From Fontibacillus phaseoli (lineage in GTDB: Bacteria > Bacillota > Bacilli > Paenibacillales > Paenibacillaceae): 64,000 nucleotides of DNA. Of the stretch, positions 1-8,568 are shown in pieces. The position numbers and the translations under genes were made by a program. The notes beneath the pieces are model-generated. The model did not search any database and had not been told where the DNA came from. It saw only the letters and a list, made by a program, of their open reading frames with translations. Each line of letters begins with the position of its first letter. Positions within the stretch are counted from its first letter, which is position 1. Where the stretch lies: NCBI RefSeq assembly GCF_003337355.1, contig NZ_QPJW01000002.1, positions 415,537 through 479,536 on the forward strand, read 5' to 3'.

Positions 1-1179
1 AAACGCAATCTTACCTTCCAAGGATACCGTCGCAGCAACGGCAAAGTAGGCATCCGCAATGATCTGTACATTATCCCTACGGTCGGCTGCGTTAACGGCA
101 TCGCCGAGCAAATGCTGCTGGAGTTTAAAGCGCAGCACCCCGATCTTGGAACCTTCGATAATATTACGGTGCTCAAGCATCCGTACGGATGCTCGCAATT
201 GGGCGATGATCACCGCATGACCCGCAGCATCCTGCTCGATGCGGTAAAGCATCCCAATGCCGGCGGCGTGCTCGTCTTCGGCCTCGGCTGCGAGAACAAT
301 ATCGTCTCCGAGTTCCGCGGCTTGTTGGGGGAATACGACGAGGAACGCGTCAAATTTCTGGTGGCACAAGAGGTCGGCAATGAGGTCGAGGCCGGTCTGG
401 AATTATTGGAAGAGCTTTACGTTGCCGCGCAAAACGATCATCGCGAGCCCGTTCCCGTCAGCGAATTGAATGTAGGACTAAAATGCGGTGGCTCCGACGG
501 TTTTTCCGGCATTACCGCTAATCCGCTACTGGGCGCTTTCTCCGACTTCCTGATCTCCCAAGGCGGAACCTCCGTATTGACCGAAGTTCCGGAAATGTTC
601 GGAGCGGAGAAAATGCTCATGGCGCGCGCGGAAAACCGCGAGGTGTTCGAGGACATCGTATCCTTGATCAACAATTTCAAACAGTATTTCCTTTCCCATG
701 GAGAATCGGTATACGAGAACCCTTCTCCCGGGAACAAGGCGGGCGGCATCAGTACACTGGAGGACAAATCGCTCGGCTGTACCCAGAAAGCCGGGACTTC
801 GACGGTTGTCGATGTATTGCAATACGGCGAAAAACTTCGCAAAAAAGGTCTTAGTCTGCTGCAGGCACCCGGCAACGATCTCGTTGCGGCTTCCGCCTTG
901 GCCGCCTCGGACTGCCATCTCGTTCTGTTCACGACCGGGCGCGGCACGCCGTTCGGCAGCTTCGTGCCGACGATGAAAATCGCCACCAACAACGATATTT
1001 TCAACAAAAAAGGGCACTGGATGGATTTCAATGCCGGTCCATTACTGGAGACGCCCATGCCGGAAGTGTTGGAGCAATTTATAGAATATGTGATCAACGT
1101 AGCCAGCGGCGAGAAAACGCGCAATGAACAAAACGAAGTCCGCGAGCTGGCCATCTTTAAAACCGGAGTGACATTATAA
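1..1179 (+). CDS. uxaA: Altronate dehydratase (UxaA family), 5' end outside the window
   Basis: The reading frame is already open at base 1 and ends at a TAA at 1177-1179, so the N-terminus lies outside. The visible part is about 392 residues. It begins with the family block GYRRSNGKVGIRND and the VGCVNGIAEQM segment, and has the cysteine-rich CGGSDGFSGITANP stretch that binds the metal or iron in UxaA-type dehydratases. UxaA dehydrates D-altronate to 2-keto-3-deoxy-gluconate in galacturonate breakdown, in the cytoplasm. The next gene is uxaC, 12 bases downstream, so the two are one hexuronate operon. Altronate versus galactarate dehydratase cannot be told from this fragment alone, but the uxaC neighbour favours altronate. 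Confidence 0.9.
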   Translation, partial: KRNLTFQGYRRSNGKVGIRNDLYIIPTVGCVNGIAEQMLLEFKAQHPDLGTFDNITVLKHPYGCSQLGDDHRMTRSILLDAVKHPNAGGVLVFGLGCENNIVSEFRGLLGEYDEERVKFLVAQEVGNEVEAGLELLEELYVAAQNDHREPVPVSELNVGLKCGGSDGFSGITANPLLGAFSDFLISQGGTSVLTEVPEMFGAEKMLMARAENREVFEDIVSLINNFKQYFLSHGESVYENPSPGNKAGGISTLEDKSLGCTQKAGTSTVVDVLQYGEKLRKKGLSLLQAPGNDLVAASALAASDCHLVLFTTGRGTPFGSFVPTMKIATNNDIFNKKGHWMDFNAGPLLETPMPEVLEQFIEYVINVASGEKTRNEQNEVRELAIFKTGVTL

Positions 1180-1191
1180 GGAGGCAATCCC

Positions 1192-2592
1192 GTGTTTTTA
1201 AACGACAACTTTCTATTGACAACGGATATCGCGCAAACCCTGTTCCATGATCATGCCAAATCCATGCCGATCATTGACTATCACTGTCATCTTGATCCGC
1301 AGGAGATTTACGAAAACAAACATTTTCCCAATTTAACCGCGGCCTGGCTCTATGGCGATCACTACAAATGGCGGCTGATGCGCGCGAACGGTATTCCCGA
1401 GTCCCATATTACGGGTGATGCCTCCGATTATGATAAATTTCTTGCCTGGGCACGCACCGTCCCCAAAGCGATTGGCAATCCTTTATATAGCTGGACTCAC
1501 CTGGAGCTTCGCCGTTTCTTCGGCGTTACCGAATTGCTTAATGAGGAAAGCGCGCCGCGGATTTGGGAAGTGGTTAACCGGAAGCTGGCTACTTCCCCGT
1601 TTCAGCGTCGAAATCTGATCAAGAATGCCAACGTAAAAGTCATTTGCACCACGGATGACCCGGCGGATACCTTGCAATACCATCAACTATTGAGAGAAGA
1701 GGAACAAGCTTTCCAAGTGCTGCCCACCTTCCGTCCCGACAAGGCGTTAAACATTGATGCCTCCGGGTTCAAGGATTGGCTGGGACGACTGGAACAAGTC
1801 GTGCAAAAACCGCTGAATTCCTATGCGTCGCTGGTAAGTGCTTTGAAACAGCGAATCGGCTTTTTCCATGAGCAAGGATGCCGCCTGTCCGACCATGCGC
1901 TGGATGTACTGCGCTACCTTGCATGCGACGAGGCCGAGCCGGAAATGATTTTTGCCAAGCGACTGGCCGGAGAAACTTTATCCCCCGATGAAGTTACGAT
2001 GTACCGGAGCGAACTTCTTACGGCACTGATCGGTTTCTACCATGAAAAAGACTGGACGATGCAGCTTCATATCCATGCCTACCGGAACAACAACACGCCG
2101 ATGTTCCGGAAGTTGGGGCCGGACACCGGCTATGACGCCCTGAATGACCTTCCGCTTACCGAAGCGTTGTCGCAATTGCTGGACCGGGCCGAAAGCGGGC
2201 AATTCCTGCCGAAGACGATCCTGTATTCTTTGAATCCGAAAGATTACCCGGCGTTATTGACTTTGATGGGCTGTTACCAAAAAGAGACCGTAGGCAAAAT
2301 GCAGCTCGGATCGGGCTGGTGGTATAACGACACCCGCAACGGTATGCGCGAGCAGTTGACCCTGTTTGCCGATCATAGTCTGCTGTCCAACTTTGTGGGC
2401 ATGCTGACGGACTCCCGCAGTTTTCTGTCGTACACGCGGCATGAGTATTTCCGCCGCGTGCTGTGCGGACTGATCGGGGAATGGGTGGAACGCGGCGAAG
2501 CGCCGGATGATCTTGCAATGCTGGGGCAAATGGTCGAGGACATTGCCTATGGCAATGCCTCGAAATACTTTGGCTTCAGCTCCGTTGGTTAA
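1192..2592 (+). CDS. uxaC: Glucuronate (uronate) isomerase
   Basis: The product has 466 residues, the usual length of UxaC, which interconverts D-glucuronate/D-fructuronate and D-galacturonate/D-tagaturonate. It is an amidohydrolase-superfamily barrel: the early metal motif is IIDYHCHLDP, and later blocks are TTDDPAD, QLHIHAYRNNN and SGWWYND near the C-terminus. The start is a GTG at 1192, chosen because AAGGAGG sits at 1178-1184 at good spacing and the protein begins in family fashion (FLNDNFLLTTDIAQTLFHDHAK). It follows uxaA directly and ends before a strong bidirectional terminator. It acts in the cytoplasm on uronates released from pectin-like or glucuronoxylan-like polymers. Confidence 0.95.
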   Translation: MFLNDNFLLTTDIAQTLFHDHAKSMPIIDYHCHLDPQEIYENKHFPNLTAAWLYGDHYKWRLMRANGIPESHITGDASDYDKFLAWARTVPKAIGNPLYSWTHLELRRFFGVTELLNEESAPRIWEVVNRKLATSPFQRRNLIKNANVKVICTTDDPADTLQYHQLLREEEQAFQVLPTFRPDKALNIDASGFKDWLGRLEQVVQKPLNSYASLVSALKQRIGFFHEQGCRLSDHALDVLRYLACDEAEPEMIFAKRLAGETLSPDEVTMYRSELLTALIGFYHEKDWTMQLHIHAYRNNNTPMFRKLGPDTGYDALNDLPLTEALSQLLDRAESGQFLPKTILYSLNPKDYPALLTLMGCYQKETVGKMQLGSGWWYNDTRNGMREQLTLFADHSLLSNFVGMLTDSRSFLSYTRHEYFRRVLCGLIGEWVERGEAPDDLAMLGQMVEDIAYGNASKYFGFSSVG

Positions 2593-2633
2593 GTTGGCGG
2601 ACAAAGCCTAAGCCGATAACCTCAAATAATGCC

Positions 2634-2668
2634 AAACAAGGTCATCCTCGAAAGGATGGCCTTGTTTT
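2634..2668. terminator. Bidirectional terminator between uxaC and rhaT-like gene
   Basis: A 15-bp stem (one G-T pair) around a CGAA tetraloop; the right arm runs into TTTT and the left arm begins with AAA, so it can stop both converging genes. Confidence 0.9.
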
Positions 2669-2684
2669 ATTTATGGATCACCGA

Positions 2685-3710
2685 TTAAGACAATGCGTTC
2701 GATATGCCGACTACAATCCATGAGACGATCAGGATGACATTACCCGCCAGCAGCCATTTTTTAGGTCCGGCAAATCCCTTCCACTCCCCGTCCTTCAATC
2801 CCCAGCCGTTGCTGACGATGAGGGCAAGACCGTTAAAGGCAAGCCAGCCGACGCTTGATCCGATCGGTCCGAGCATGACGGTCGCTTTGGCGTAGAAGCC
2901 AAGCGCAAAAAACCACACAAATGACGTAATGATAGCTTTAACGTAAGCTTTTCCCGAGCCCGGCGCAACAAAATCACGATAGGTCCGGTTTTTGATCAGC
3001 ATGATGAGGGCATAAACAAAATTGGCTATGAAACCGCCGGACAAAGTGATCACCCATGGAATCAGGCTGGCGTTGATCGCCGCAACACCATGCTCCGCCG
3101 CAATATCCAGGGTCTGGTTCGCATAAACGAACCCGATATTCATCGCAGCCGAGCCCAGCCCCGCGAACAAAGCCATAAGGAGCCCTTTCGACAGCGGCTT
3201 TCTGATATTTCCTGTACCGTTTCCTGACCCAGCCAGCTGACGGTTGAGGCTTTTTTCCTTATCCAAACCGGCCTTCGTAATGACAACCACCCCTGTCAAC
3301 ATGATCAGCATTCCGATCAGCAGCAAGCTGAAAGCGCGGATCGGCGGAATATTGCCGAAGATGAGCAACGGAATGAGCGAGCCTGCCGATGCGGAAATCC
3401 CCATATTCACGCCATAGGTCAAGGATACCCCGATCGAATCGACTGCCTTGCCGAACAGAATCGAACTGATTCCCCACACCAAGCCGCAAAGGGAAGCCAA
3501 TCCAAGCACTTCCACGGGCGTCTCCCGAATATAATCCAGAAAATAGGGAACCTCCAGCCAGGTCCAGCCGATCGGAATCAGCAGAATCCCGATAACCGAG
3601 AAAACAATCCAGAAAGCTTCCCATGAAAACGGCTGGTACTTTTTCATCCCCAGTCCAAAGCTACCCTGGAACAAACAGCCTAGCAATAACAGCAAAAATC
3701 CATAAATCAC
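2685..3710 (-). CDS. RhaT-family sugar-proton symporter
   Basis: This is a 341-residue, very hydrophobic protein with about ten predicted membrane segments. It matches the L-rhamnose-proton symporter (RhaT) family: it opens with a membrane helix and the block GSFGLGMKKYQPFSWEAFW, then LCGLVWGISSILFGKAVDSIG, TYGVNMGISASAGSLIPL and, near the end, GPIGSSVGWLAFNGLALIVSN. Family members import rhamnose or related sugars with protons across the cytoplasmic membrane. No rhamnose catabolic gene is adjacent; the convergent neighbours are uxaA-uxaC, so a uronate or pectin-derived sugar is also possible. It has its own promoter with a perfect inverted repeat upstream of the -35 box. Family assignment is firm; substrate is inferred. 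Confidence 0.8.
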   Translation of the reverse strand: MIYGFLLLLLGCLFQGSFGLGMKKYQPFSWEAFWIVFSVIGILLIPIGWTWLEVPYFLDYIRETPVEVLGLASLCGLVWGISSILFGKAVDSIGVSLTYGVNMGISASAGSLIPLLIFGNIPPIRAFSLLLIGMLIMLTGVVVITKAGLDKEKSLNRQLAGSGNGTGNIRKPLSKGLLMALFAGLGSAAMNIGFVYANQTLDIAAEHGVAAINASLIPWVITLSGGFIANFVYALIMLIKNRTYRDFVAPGSGKAYVKAIITSFVWFFALGFYAKATVMLGPIGSSVGWLAFNGLALIVSNGWGLKDGEWKGFAGPKKWLLAGNVILIVSWIVVGISNALS

Positions 3711-3777
3711 GTTTCCCTCTCCTCATGGCCCTGATCCCAGATCTAAAGTGCCGCTACTTTGTATATTCAACAAACTA

Positions 3778-3841
3778 ACTATAATGAGGAAATGGGAAAA
3801 TGACAACGTTAAAAATATCAATGGGCAGGGTCCATTGATAT
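3778..3841 (-). promoter_or_regulatory. Promoter of the RhaT-like gene with adjacent 10-bp inverted repeat
   Basis: On the minus strand TTGTCA (3801-3806) is followed after exactly 17 bases by TATAGT (3778-3783). Just upstream of the -35 box lies a perfect inverted repeat, ATATCAATGG and CCATTGATAT, separated by 7 bases (3815-3841). A palindrome touching the upstream side of the -35 element is the usual place for an activator. Confidence 0.6.
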
Positions 3842-3890
3842 CAAGATTGCACCGGACTATGTTCTAAGATCCACTTTTCATGACCAACGC

Positions 3891-3927
3891 AAAAAGAGCC
3901 GGAACTGATATAAGCAGGCCGGCTCTT
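3891..3927 (-). terminator. Terminator of the peptide-importer operon
   Basis: AAGAGCCGG (3894-3902) and CCGGCTCTT (3919-3927) form a 9-bp stem; on the minus strand the stem runs into TTTTTGCG. It lies about 40 bases after the amidohydrolase stop. Confidence 0.75.
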
Positions 3928-3968
3928 ATGCTTCATCTTTTTTGCCCCAATTCCGTCGCTCAATCTTG

Positions 3969-5114
3969 CTACAATTCCCGGGCTCCGGTAAGGACGGAAA
4001 CGATGTGCTTACGAAGACTATCTGCATCGTCAACCATATACGGATCTGCGTCGAAAATAACGGCATCCGCAATGTATCCTTCCGCAATACGTCCCAATCG
4101 GTGACCCCAACCCAAAATTTCGGCCGCATTTCCGGTGGCTGCCTGCCAGGCTTCCGCGCGGGTTAATCCATAATCCATCAGGGTATCGAGTTCCTGTAGA
4201 TTGTAACCATGAAGCGCTGGAGTCGCATAATCCGTTCCGAACCCGATTTGCACCCCGGCTCTTTTGGCATAGGCAATCGCGTTAGAATGTGCCTCGGCGG
4301 CGCGGGCGGCCCGATCGCAGATGACCGGGTTCAAAGCCAGTACGCCCTTGGGATCGGCGGCAATCCTGTATATCGACGTCGTCGGCACAAAGGCAACGCC
4401 GGATTCGGCAAGTCTTCCGGCTTGGCTCTCGGTCAGGAACATGCCATGTTCGATCGACTCCACGCCGGCATCGACGGACCAGTCCACGGTTACCCCGCCC
4501 CAGGTATGAACCAGCACCCTTTTGCCATGTTCATGCGCATGGCGCACGATGAACGAGAACTCTTCCTCCGAAAACACCGGATCCGTCACCTTTTCCGTCG
4601 GAGCCCCCAGGCCGCCCGTCGCCATAATTTTGACCCAGCCCGCACCGGTATCGTAGATCTGCTTCAGGCGCTGATCCAAATGGATAGTCCCCTTGGCGTC
4701 CGCGGCTCCAAGCATCTCGCTGCTGGTATGAACCCGTAACGGCACCTGATACGTTTGAACCAGATGTTGGGCCGTGCCGGGCAACAGTCCGCCCGCATCT
4801 CTCGCCGTGGTCACGCCGGTGCGAAGGGTAGCTTCTAAGGCTCGAGCCTGCATCTCTTCGATTTCCTGAATGTCGCGTTTCAATTGATCTGTATGATCAA
4901 AATCCGTCCAAGCCAAATGGGTATGGAGATCAATGATCCCCGGGCTAATCCACAAATCTTGGGCTGGAACAGTCCCCTCGTCAGGAACCGGTCCCGACGA
5001 TTCGGCAATCGAATGGAACACTCCGTCCCGAATGGAAATATCGAAGCGTTTTCCCTGAATACCCGTAATATAAACTCGATTAAATGATTGAGCTCGGGGA
5101 CCATTATTGCTCAT
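3969..5114 (-). CDS. Metal-dependent amidohydrolase (imidazolonepropionase/prolidase-like)
   Basis: A cytoplasmic amidohydrolase of about 381 residues. The metal motif is DLHTHL after an N-terminal beta domain; KIMATGG follows (its Lys is the usual carbamylated bridging residue), then VHTWGG and SIEHGMFL with further His ligands, and GFGTDYAT with the catalytic Asp. This pattern fits the Met-dependent hydrolase group containing imidazolonepropionase and Xaa-Pro/Xaa-Arg dipeptidases. The start was set at 5114 rather than an upstream in-frame codon because GGGGGGAG stands just before it; it overlaps the end of the aminotransferase gene by 11 bases. As last gene of a peptide-type import operon it probably cleaves an imported amide or dipeptide. 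The actual substrate cannot be read from the sequence. Confidence 0.75.
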   Translation of the reverse strand: MSNNGPRAQSFNRVYITGIQGKRFDISIRDGVFHSIAESSGPVPDEGTVPAQDLWISPGIIDLHTHLAWTDFDHTDQLKRDIQEIEEMQARALEATLRTGVTTARDAGGLLPGTAQHLVQTYQVPLRVHTSSEMLGAADAKGTIHLDQRLKQIYDTGAGWVKIMATGGLGAPTEKVTDPVFSEEEFSFIVRHAHEHGKRVLVHTWGGVTVDWSVDAGVESIEHGMFLTESQAGRLAESGVAFVPTTSIYRIAADPKGVLALNPVICDRAARAAEAHSNAIAYAKRAGVQIGFGTDYATPALHGYNLQELDTLMDYGLTRAEAWQAATGNAAEILGWGHRLGRIAEGYIADAVIFDADPYMVDDADSLRKHIVSVLTGAREL

Positions 5115-6174
5115 GCTTCTCCCCCCAAACCTGCAAAATCGCTTCAATCGCTTGATCCGGCTCACGGTTTAACAACTGCGCAAGCGTCTTGATGGCCTCT
5201 TCAACGCTCTGGCGGCAAGCGTTCGCCCCGAAATGGTTGATTCGCAGCAGTTGCCCGAATAATTCACCGTCTCCAGGGGCTATGATGCCAATAGGGCGGT
5301 CGATCAGCAAGCCCTTATCCCCGGAAATCCGTACCGTCGTAGTAAGCGTTGAATAGTGTCTGCTATCCTTCTGCCAAGGCTCAATTCCCAATGCTTTAAT
5401 GCCTGCTAAGGTTGATGCTGCGGCAAGTTCATGACGCTTGATCACCTGCTCCAGCCCTTCCTCTTCGACAAGCGCCAAAGCAGCGATTAAAGCCCTGGCC
5501 TCCAGGGCAGGAATGTTGGGAGGAACTCGAAGCGGTGCCGCACCGTCTTTACCAGGCTTCAAATCCAGTAAAGACAGGATGGAGTTGCGCGGCGCGTTTC
5601 TGTTGGATTCAAGAAACTCCCAACCTCGCGGGGACACGCTTACGGCGCTCACGCCATTCGGACCGGCCAACGCCTTTTGGGCGCCGATCGCTACAAAATC
5701 GGCTGCCCATTCGTCAACCGATAGGCTCTCTCCTCCAACGGCCGAAACGGAATCCATCACCGTAACGAGATTATAGTCACGGGCAAGCTTCAGGATCTCC
5801 CGGGCCGGATTGGATCCCCCCGTAACCACTTCGGCATGGACGAAAGAAATCGCGACCGGACGGGACCGGTCTATGGCGTCATGAATTACTTTTACCGTCA
5901 CAACTTCATCAAAAGGGACTCTCACCTCGGCGACCGTGGCCCCGCCGCGTTCCAGCCATGTCCCGAACAAGCTTCCGTAAGGGCCCGTCACTACATTCAG
6001 AATCGTACGGCCCGGAGCCGAGATCCCGGCAGCCACCGCTTCTATGCCCAGGATCGCCTCCCCGGGGATGATCACCGGAGCATACTTTGTAGACAATAAC
6101 CGGGAAAGCAAAACATTAAGTTTTTCATATTCGGATAAGGACAACGGTACATATCCCGCATATTGTTGGCTCAT
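5104..6174 (-). CDS. Class V PLP-dependent aminotransferase
   Basis: The 356-residue protein has the fold-type I layout of the serine-pyruvate/alanine-glyoxylate and ureidoglycine aminotransferase group: an N-terminal PGEAILGIEAVAAG block, VMDSVSAVGG with the Asp that contacts the pyridine nitrogen, GAQKALAGPNG with the Schiff-base Lys, and a C-terminal INHFGANA block close to the usual RIGHMG motif. The start overlaps the upstream ABC ATPase by four bases (ATGA), and its end overlaps the amidohydrolase, so it is translationally coupled to a peptide-type importer. It may deaminate the amine or amino acid released by the amidohydrolase. Glyoxylate or pyruvate as acceptor is a family expectation only. 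Confidence 0.75.
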   Translation of the reverse strand: MSQQYAGYVPLSLSEYEKLNVLLSRLLSTKYAPVIIPGEAILGIEAVAAGISAPGRTILNVVTGPYGSLFGTWLERGGATVAEVRVPFDEVVTVKVIHDAIDRSRPVAISFVHAEVVTGGSNPAREILKLARDYNLVTVMDSVSAVGGESLSVDEWAADFVAIGAQKALAGPNGVSAVSVSPRGWEFLESNRNAPRNSILSLLDLKPGKDGAAPLRVPPNIPALEARALIAALALVEEEGLEQVIKRHELAAASTLAGIKALGIEPWQKDSRHYSTLTTTVRISGDKGLLIDRPIGIIAPGDGELFGQLLRINHFGANACRQSVEEAIKTLAQLLNREPDQAIEAILQVWGEKHEQ

Positions 6175-6947
6175 GTTGTTAGACCTCCTGAAGTGCTTGG
6201 TTTCGGCATTCTCGGCACTGCGGATAACAGTTCGAGACTATATGCCGTTTCAGGGTTGGCGAAAAACCGATCCTTGGGATTCAGCTCCACCAGCCGTCCC
6301 TGACGCATCACCGCAACCGTATCGCTAATTTCATGGATGACCCCCAAGTCATGGGAAATGAATAGCATGGTCAGGTTTAATTCCGCCTTAAGCTTGCTGA
6401 ACAGTTCCAGCACGCTTCGTTGCACCGAGACGTCGAGGGCGCTCGTCGGTTCGTCCGCAATCAGCAGGCTCGGCTCCACGCTCAAAGCACGAGCAATCGC
6501 GATCCGTTGCCGCTGGCCGCCGGAAAACTCATGGGGAAATCGGTCCAAGCTGCTTTCTTCGATATGAACCTTGGCCAGAAGCTCTTTGCATCTTTTTTCG
6601 ACTTGGGCTCGGTCCACGATTCGGTGAAACAATAACGCTTCGGACAGAATTTGCCGGACAGAATGTTTTGGATTCAGCGATGCGTCCGGGTTCTGGAAGA
6701 TCATCTGAATCTGTTTGCGCTGTTCGCGGCTTCTCTTCTTTAACAAGGGCTGAGAATCCAGCGTAATCTCGCCTCCGTCGGGTGTGATTAACCCGGCAAT
6801 CACCCGGGCGAGCGTGGATTTGCCCGAGCCCGACTCTCCGACTAGCCCCAGCACCTTATGCTGCTGCAAATCCAAACTGATATCATCCAGGGCTGTAAAC
6901 CCGCCATAGTGCACCGATACATTTTTCACTTGGAGAGCTAATTCCAT
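6171..6947 (-). CDS. Peptide-type ABC transporter ATPase (DppF/OppF-like)
   Basis: A 258-residue ATPase with Walker A GESGSGKST (about residue 37), the Q-loop in IFQNPDASLNP, signature FSGGQRQRIAIARAL, Walker B LLIADEPTSALD and the switch His in FISHDLG. The sequence is of the DppF/OppF type that pairs with a DppD/OppD partner. It overlaps the upstream ATPase by ten bases and the downstream aminotransferase by four. It would power uptake of the ligand bound by the lipoprotein at the head of the operon. It lacks most of the C-terminal oligopeptide-binding extension common in DppF, so it is slightly short for that family. Confidence 0.88.
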   Translation of the reverse strand: MELALQVKNVSVHYGGFTALDDISLDLQQHKVLGLVGESGSGKSTLARVIAGLITPDGGEITLDSQPLLKKRSREQRKQIQMIFQNPDASLNPKHSVRQILSEALLFHRIVDRAQVEKRCKELLAKVHIEESSLDRFPHEFSGGQRQRIAIARALSVEPSLLIADEPTSALDVSVQRSVLELFSKLKAELNLTMLFISHDLGVIHEISDTVAVMRQGRLVELNPKDRFFANPETAYSLELLSAVPRMPKPSTSGGLTT

Positions 6948-7702
6948 ATCCGCTCGCTCCCTTCAAGCTCCGGTACGGGAAGCACCGAGTTGATCAACAT
7001 TTGCGTATAGGGATCCTGCGGGTTTTGCAGAAGCTCAAGGGTCTCCCCCTGTTCCACAATCTCCCCGTTCTTCATCACGCACAGTTTGGAACACATCGCC
7101 GCGGCTACAGCAAGATTATGAGTTACAAATACCATGGCAAAGCCCAGGTCCTTCTGCAAAGCTGAAATCGTCTCTATGATTTGTTTCTGAACGGTGACGT
7201 CAAGCGCCGTCGTAGGCTCGTCGCAGAGCAGAATGCTCGGCTTGCACGCCAGTGCAATTGCGATGACCACGCGCTGGCATTGTCCGCCCGACAGCTGGCT
7301 CGGATATCGATCCTCTGTTTTTAAAGAATCCGGCAGCCCGAGCCTTTCGAGCAGCTCCAGGGCAATCCCGCGAGCCGCCTTTTTGCTTACTTGTTGCCTA
7401 AAACGCACAACTTCCGAAAGCTGTTTCACGACCGGACAAAGCGGGTCGAGCGCCCCGCGGGGATCCTGAAAGACCATAGCGGTGCGCTCATCGCTTTGGA
7501 CGGTTCCTGCTACTTTCTCCACCCCGCGCGGAAGAAGTCCGAGAATCGCGCGCAGTGTCAGCGATTTCCCGGATCCCGATTCGCCCACCAAGCCTAAGGT
7601 TTCCCATTTGCCCAGCGCGAAGCTGACCCGGTTCACCAATTTTTGATGTTGCTTTGTCTCCAGCGACAGATCCTCTACTTCCAGAATGATATTGTAAGAC
7701 AT
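6938..7702 (-). CDS. Peptide-type ABC transporter ATPase (DppD/OppD-like)
   Basis: About 254 residues: Walker A GESGSGKSL, Q-loop MVFQDPRGALDP, signature LSGGQCQRVVIAIAL, Walker B ILLCDEPTTALD and H-loop FVTHNLA. The start at 7702 is preferred over one five codons upstream, because GGAGG lies 8 bases before it and its ATG shares a base with the stop of the preceding permease (TAATG). It forms the heterodimeric ATPase with the next gene. DppD-type proteins usually end in an iron-sulphur-like cysteine cluster; that tail is absent here. Confidence 0.87.
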   Translation of the reverse strand: MSYNIILEVEDLSLETKQHQKLVNRVSFALGKWETLGLVGESGSGKSLTLRAILGLLPRGVEKVAGTVQSDERTAMVFQDPRGALDPLCPVVKQLSEVVRFRQQVSKKAARGIALELLERLGLPDSLKTEDRYPSQLSGGQCQRVVIAIALACKPSILLCDEPTTALDVTVQKQIIETISALQKDLGFAMVFVTHNLAVAAAMCSKLCVMKNGEIVEQGETLELLQNPQDPYTQMLINSVLPVPELEGSERIWN

Positions 7703-8568
7703 TATTTTTTCCTCCATAGATCCGCCAGGCCGTCACCTACAAGGGATAACGCAATTCCCGTATACACCACCGCGAAACCCGGAACCGCCGAGAGCCACCA
7801 AGCCGTGGTGATGAAAGACTGCCCGTCGGAAATCATCGTGCCCCAATCCGGTGTCGGCGGCGTAATCCCGATGCCCAGATATCCGAGCGTCACAATCGCT
7901 ACCAACAGTCCGACCATATCGGTCATGAGGACCACGATCGCTTGCGGCAATACATTCGGCAGAATATGGCGCAAAATAATTCTTATGCCCGGCAATCCCA
8001 GCGTTTGAGCGGACGCTACCCATTCCTGCTGGCGAAACGAGGCGGTAAGCCCGCGGGTTACCCGGGCAAACACGATCCAGCCTACCAGTATAAAAGTGAT
8101 ATAAATGCCGCGCTCCCCGGCGCCGCTGGCAAAAGCCACGATGATGACGATCAAATAAAAAGGAAACGCGATAAACGTGTCCGTGATCAGCGTAATGACG
8201 GTATCGAGCCATTTCCCGTAATACCCGGCAACCATGCCCAGAAAGAGGCCGGTACAAAACGGAATGATCTCAGCCAGAACCATGATTTTCAAATCCGTGC
8301 GGGCCGCATAAATCAGTCTCGTAAACAGATCGCGTCCCAATTGGTCCGTCCCCAGCCAATGTTCGGCGGACGGAGGTTGCAAAAAAGCGCTCAGGTTTTG
8401 CTCGGAAGGCTGATAAGGACTTATAAACGGAATGAACGCGGCCAGGAGGACAAGCACCGCCAACATGAGGGTTCCCGCCAGAAGGGTCGGGGTGCTCCCT
8501 ATTCGGCCGATGAGACTTGTCCTCTTCCCGTGTGCATTCAACCTGGGGTCTATTCTCATCTGTTTCAT
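7702..8568 (-). CDS. Peptide-type ABC permease (DppC/OppC-like)
   Basis: A 288-residue membrane protein with an N-terminal cytoplasmic stretch, one early membrane segment, the extracellular motif HWLGTDQLGRDLFTRLIYAART typical of the DppC family (first 20 residues only shared here as a block), and the EAA-like loop at TLGLPGIRIILRHILPNVLP that contacts the ATPases. It overlaps the upstream permease gene by four bases (ATGA). Family and role as second channel subunit are clear; whether the cargo is a peptide, a nickel chelate or another amide is not. Confidence 0.88.
   Translation of the reverse strand: MKQMRIDPRLNAHGKRTSLIGRIGSTPTLLAGTLMLAVLVLLAAFIPFISPYQPSEQNLSAFLQPPSAEHWLGTDQLGRDLFTRLIYAARTDLKIMVLAEIIPFCTGLFLGMVAGYYGKWLDTVITLITDTFIAFPFYLIVIIVAFASGAGERGIYITFILVGWIVFARVTRGLTASFRQQEWVASAQTLGLPGIRIILRHILPNVLPQAIVVLMTDMVGLLVAIVTLGYLGIGITPPTPDWGTMISDGQSFITTAWWLSAVPGFAVVYTGIALSLVGDGLADLWRKK

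Noticed and set aside
438-1208. Minus-strand frame of 256 codons
   Set aside because: Shadow of uxaA; no recognisable domain, and codon pattern follows the opposite strand.
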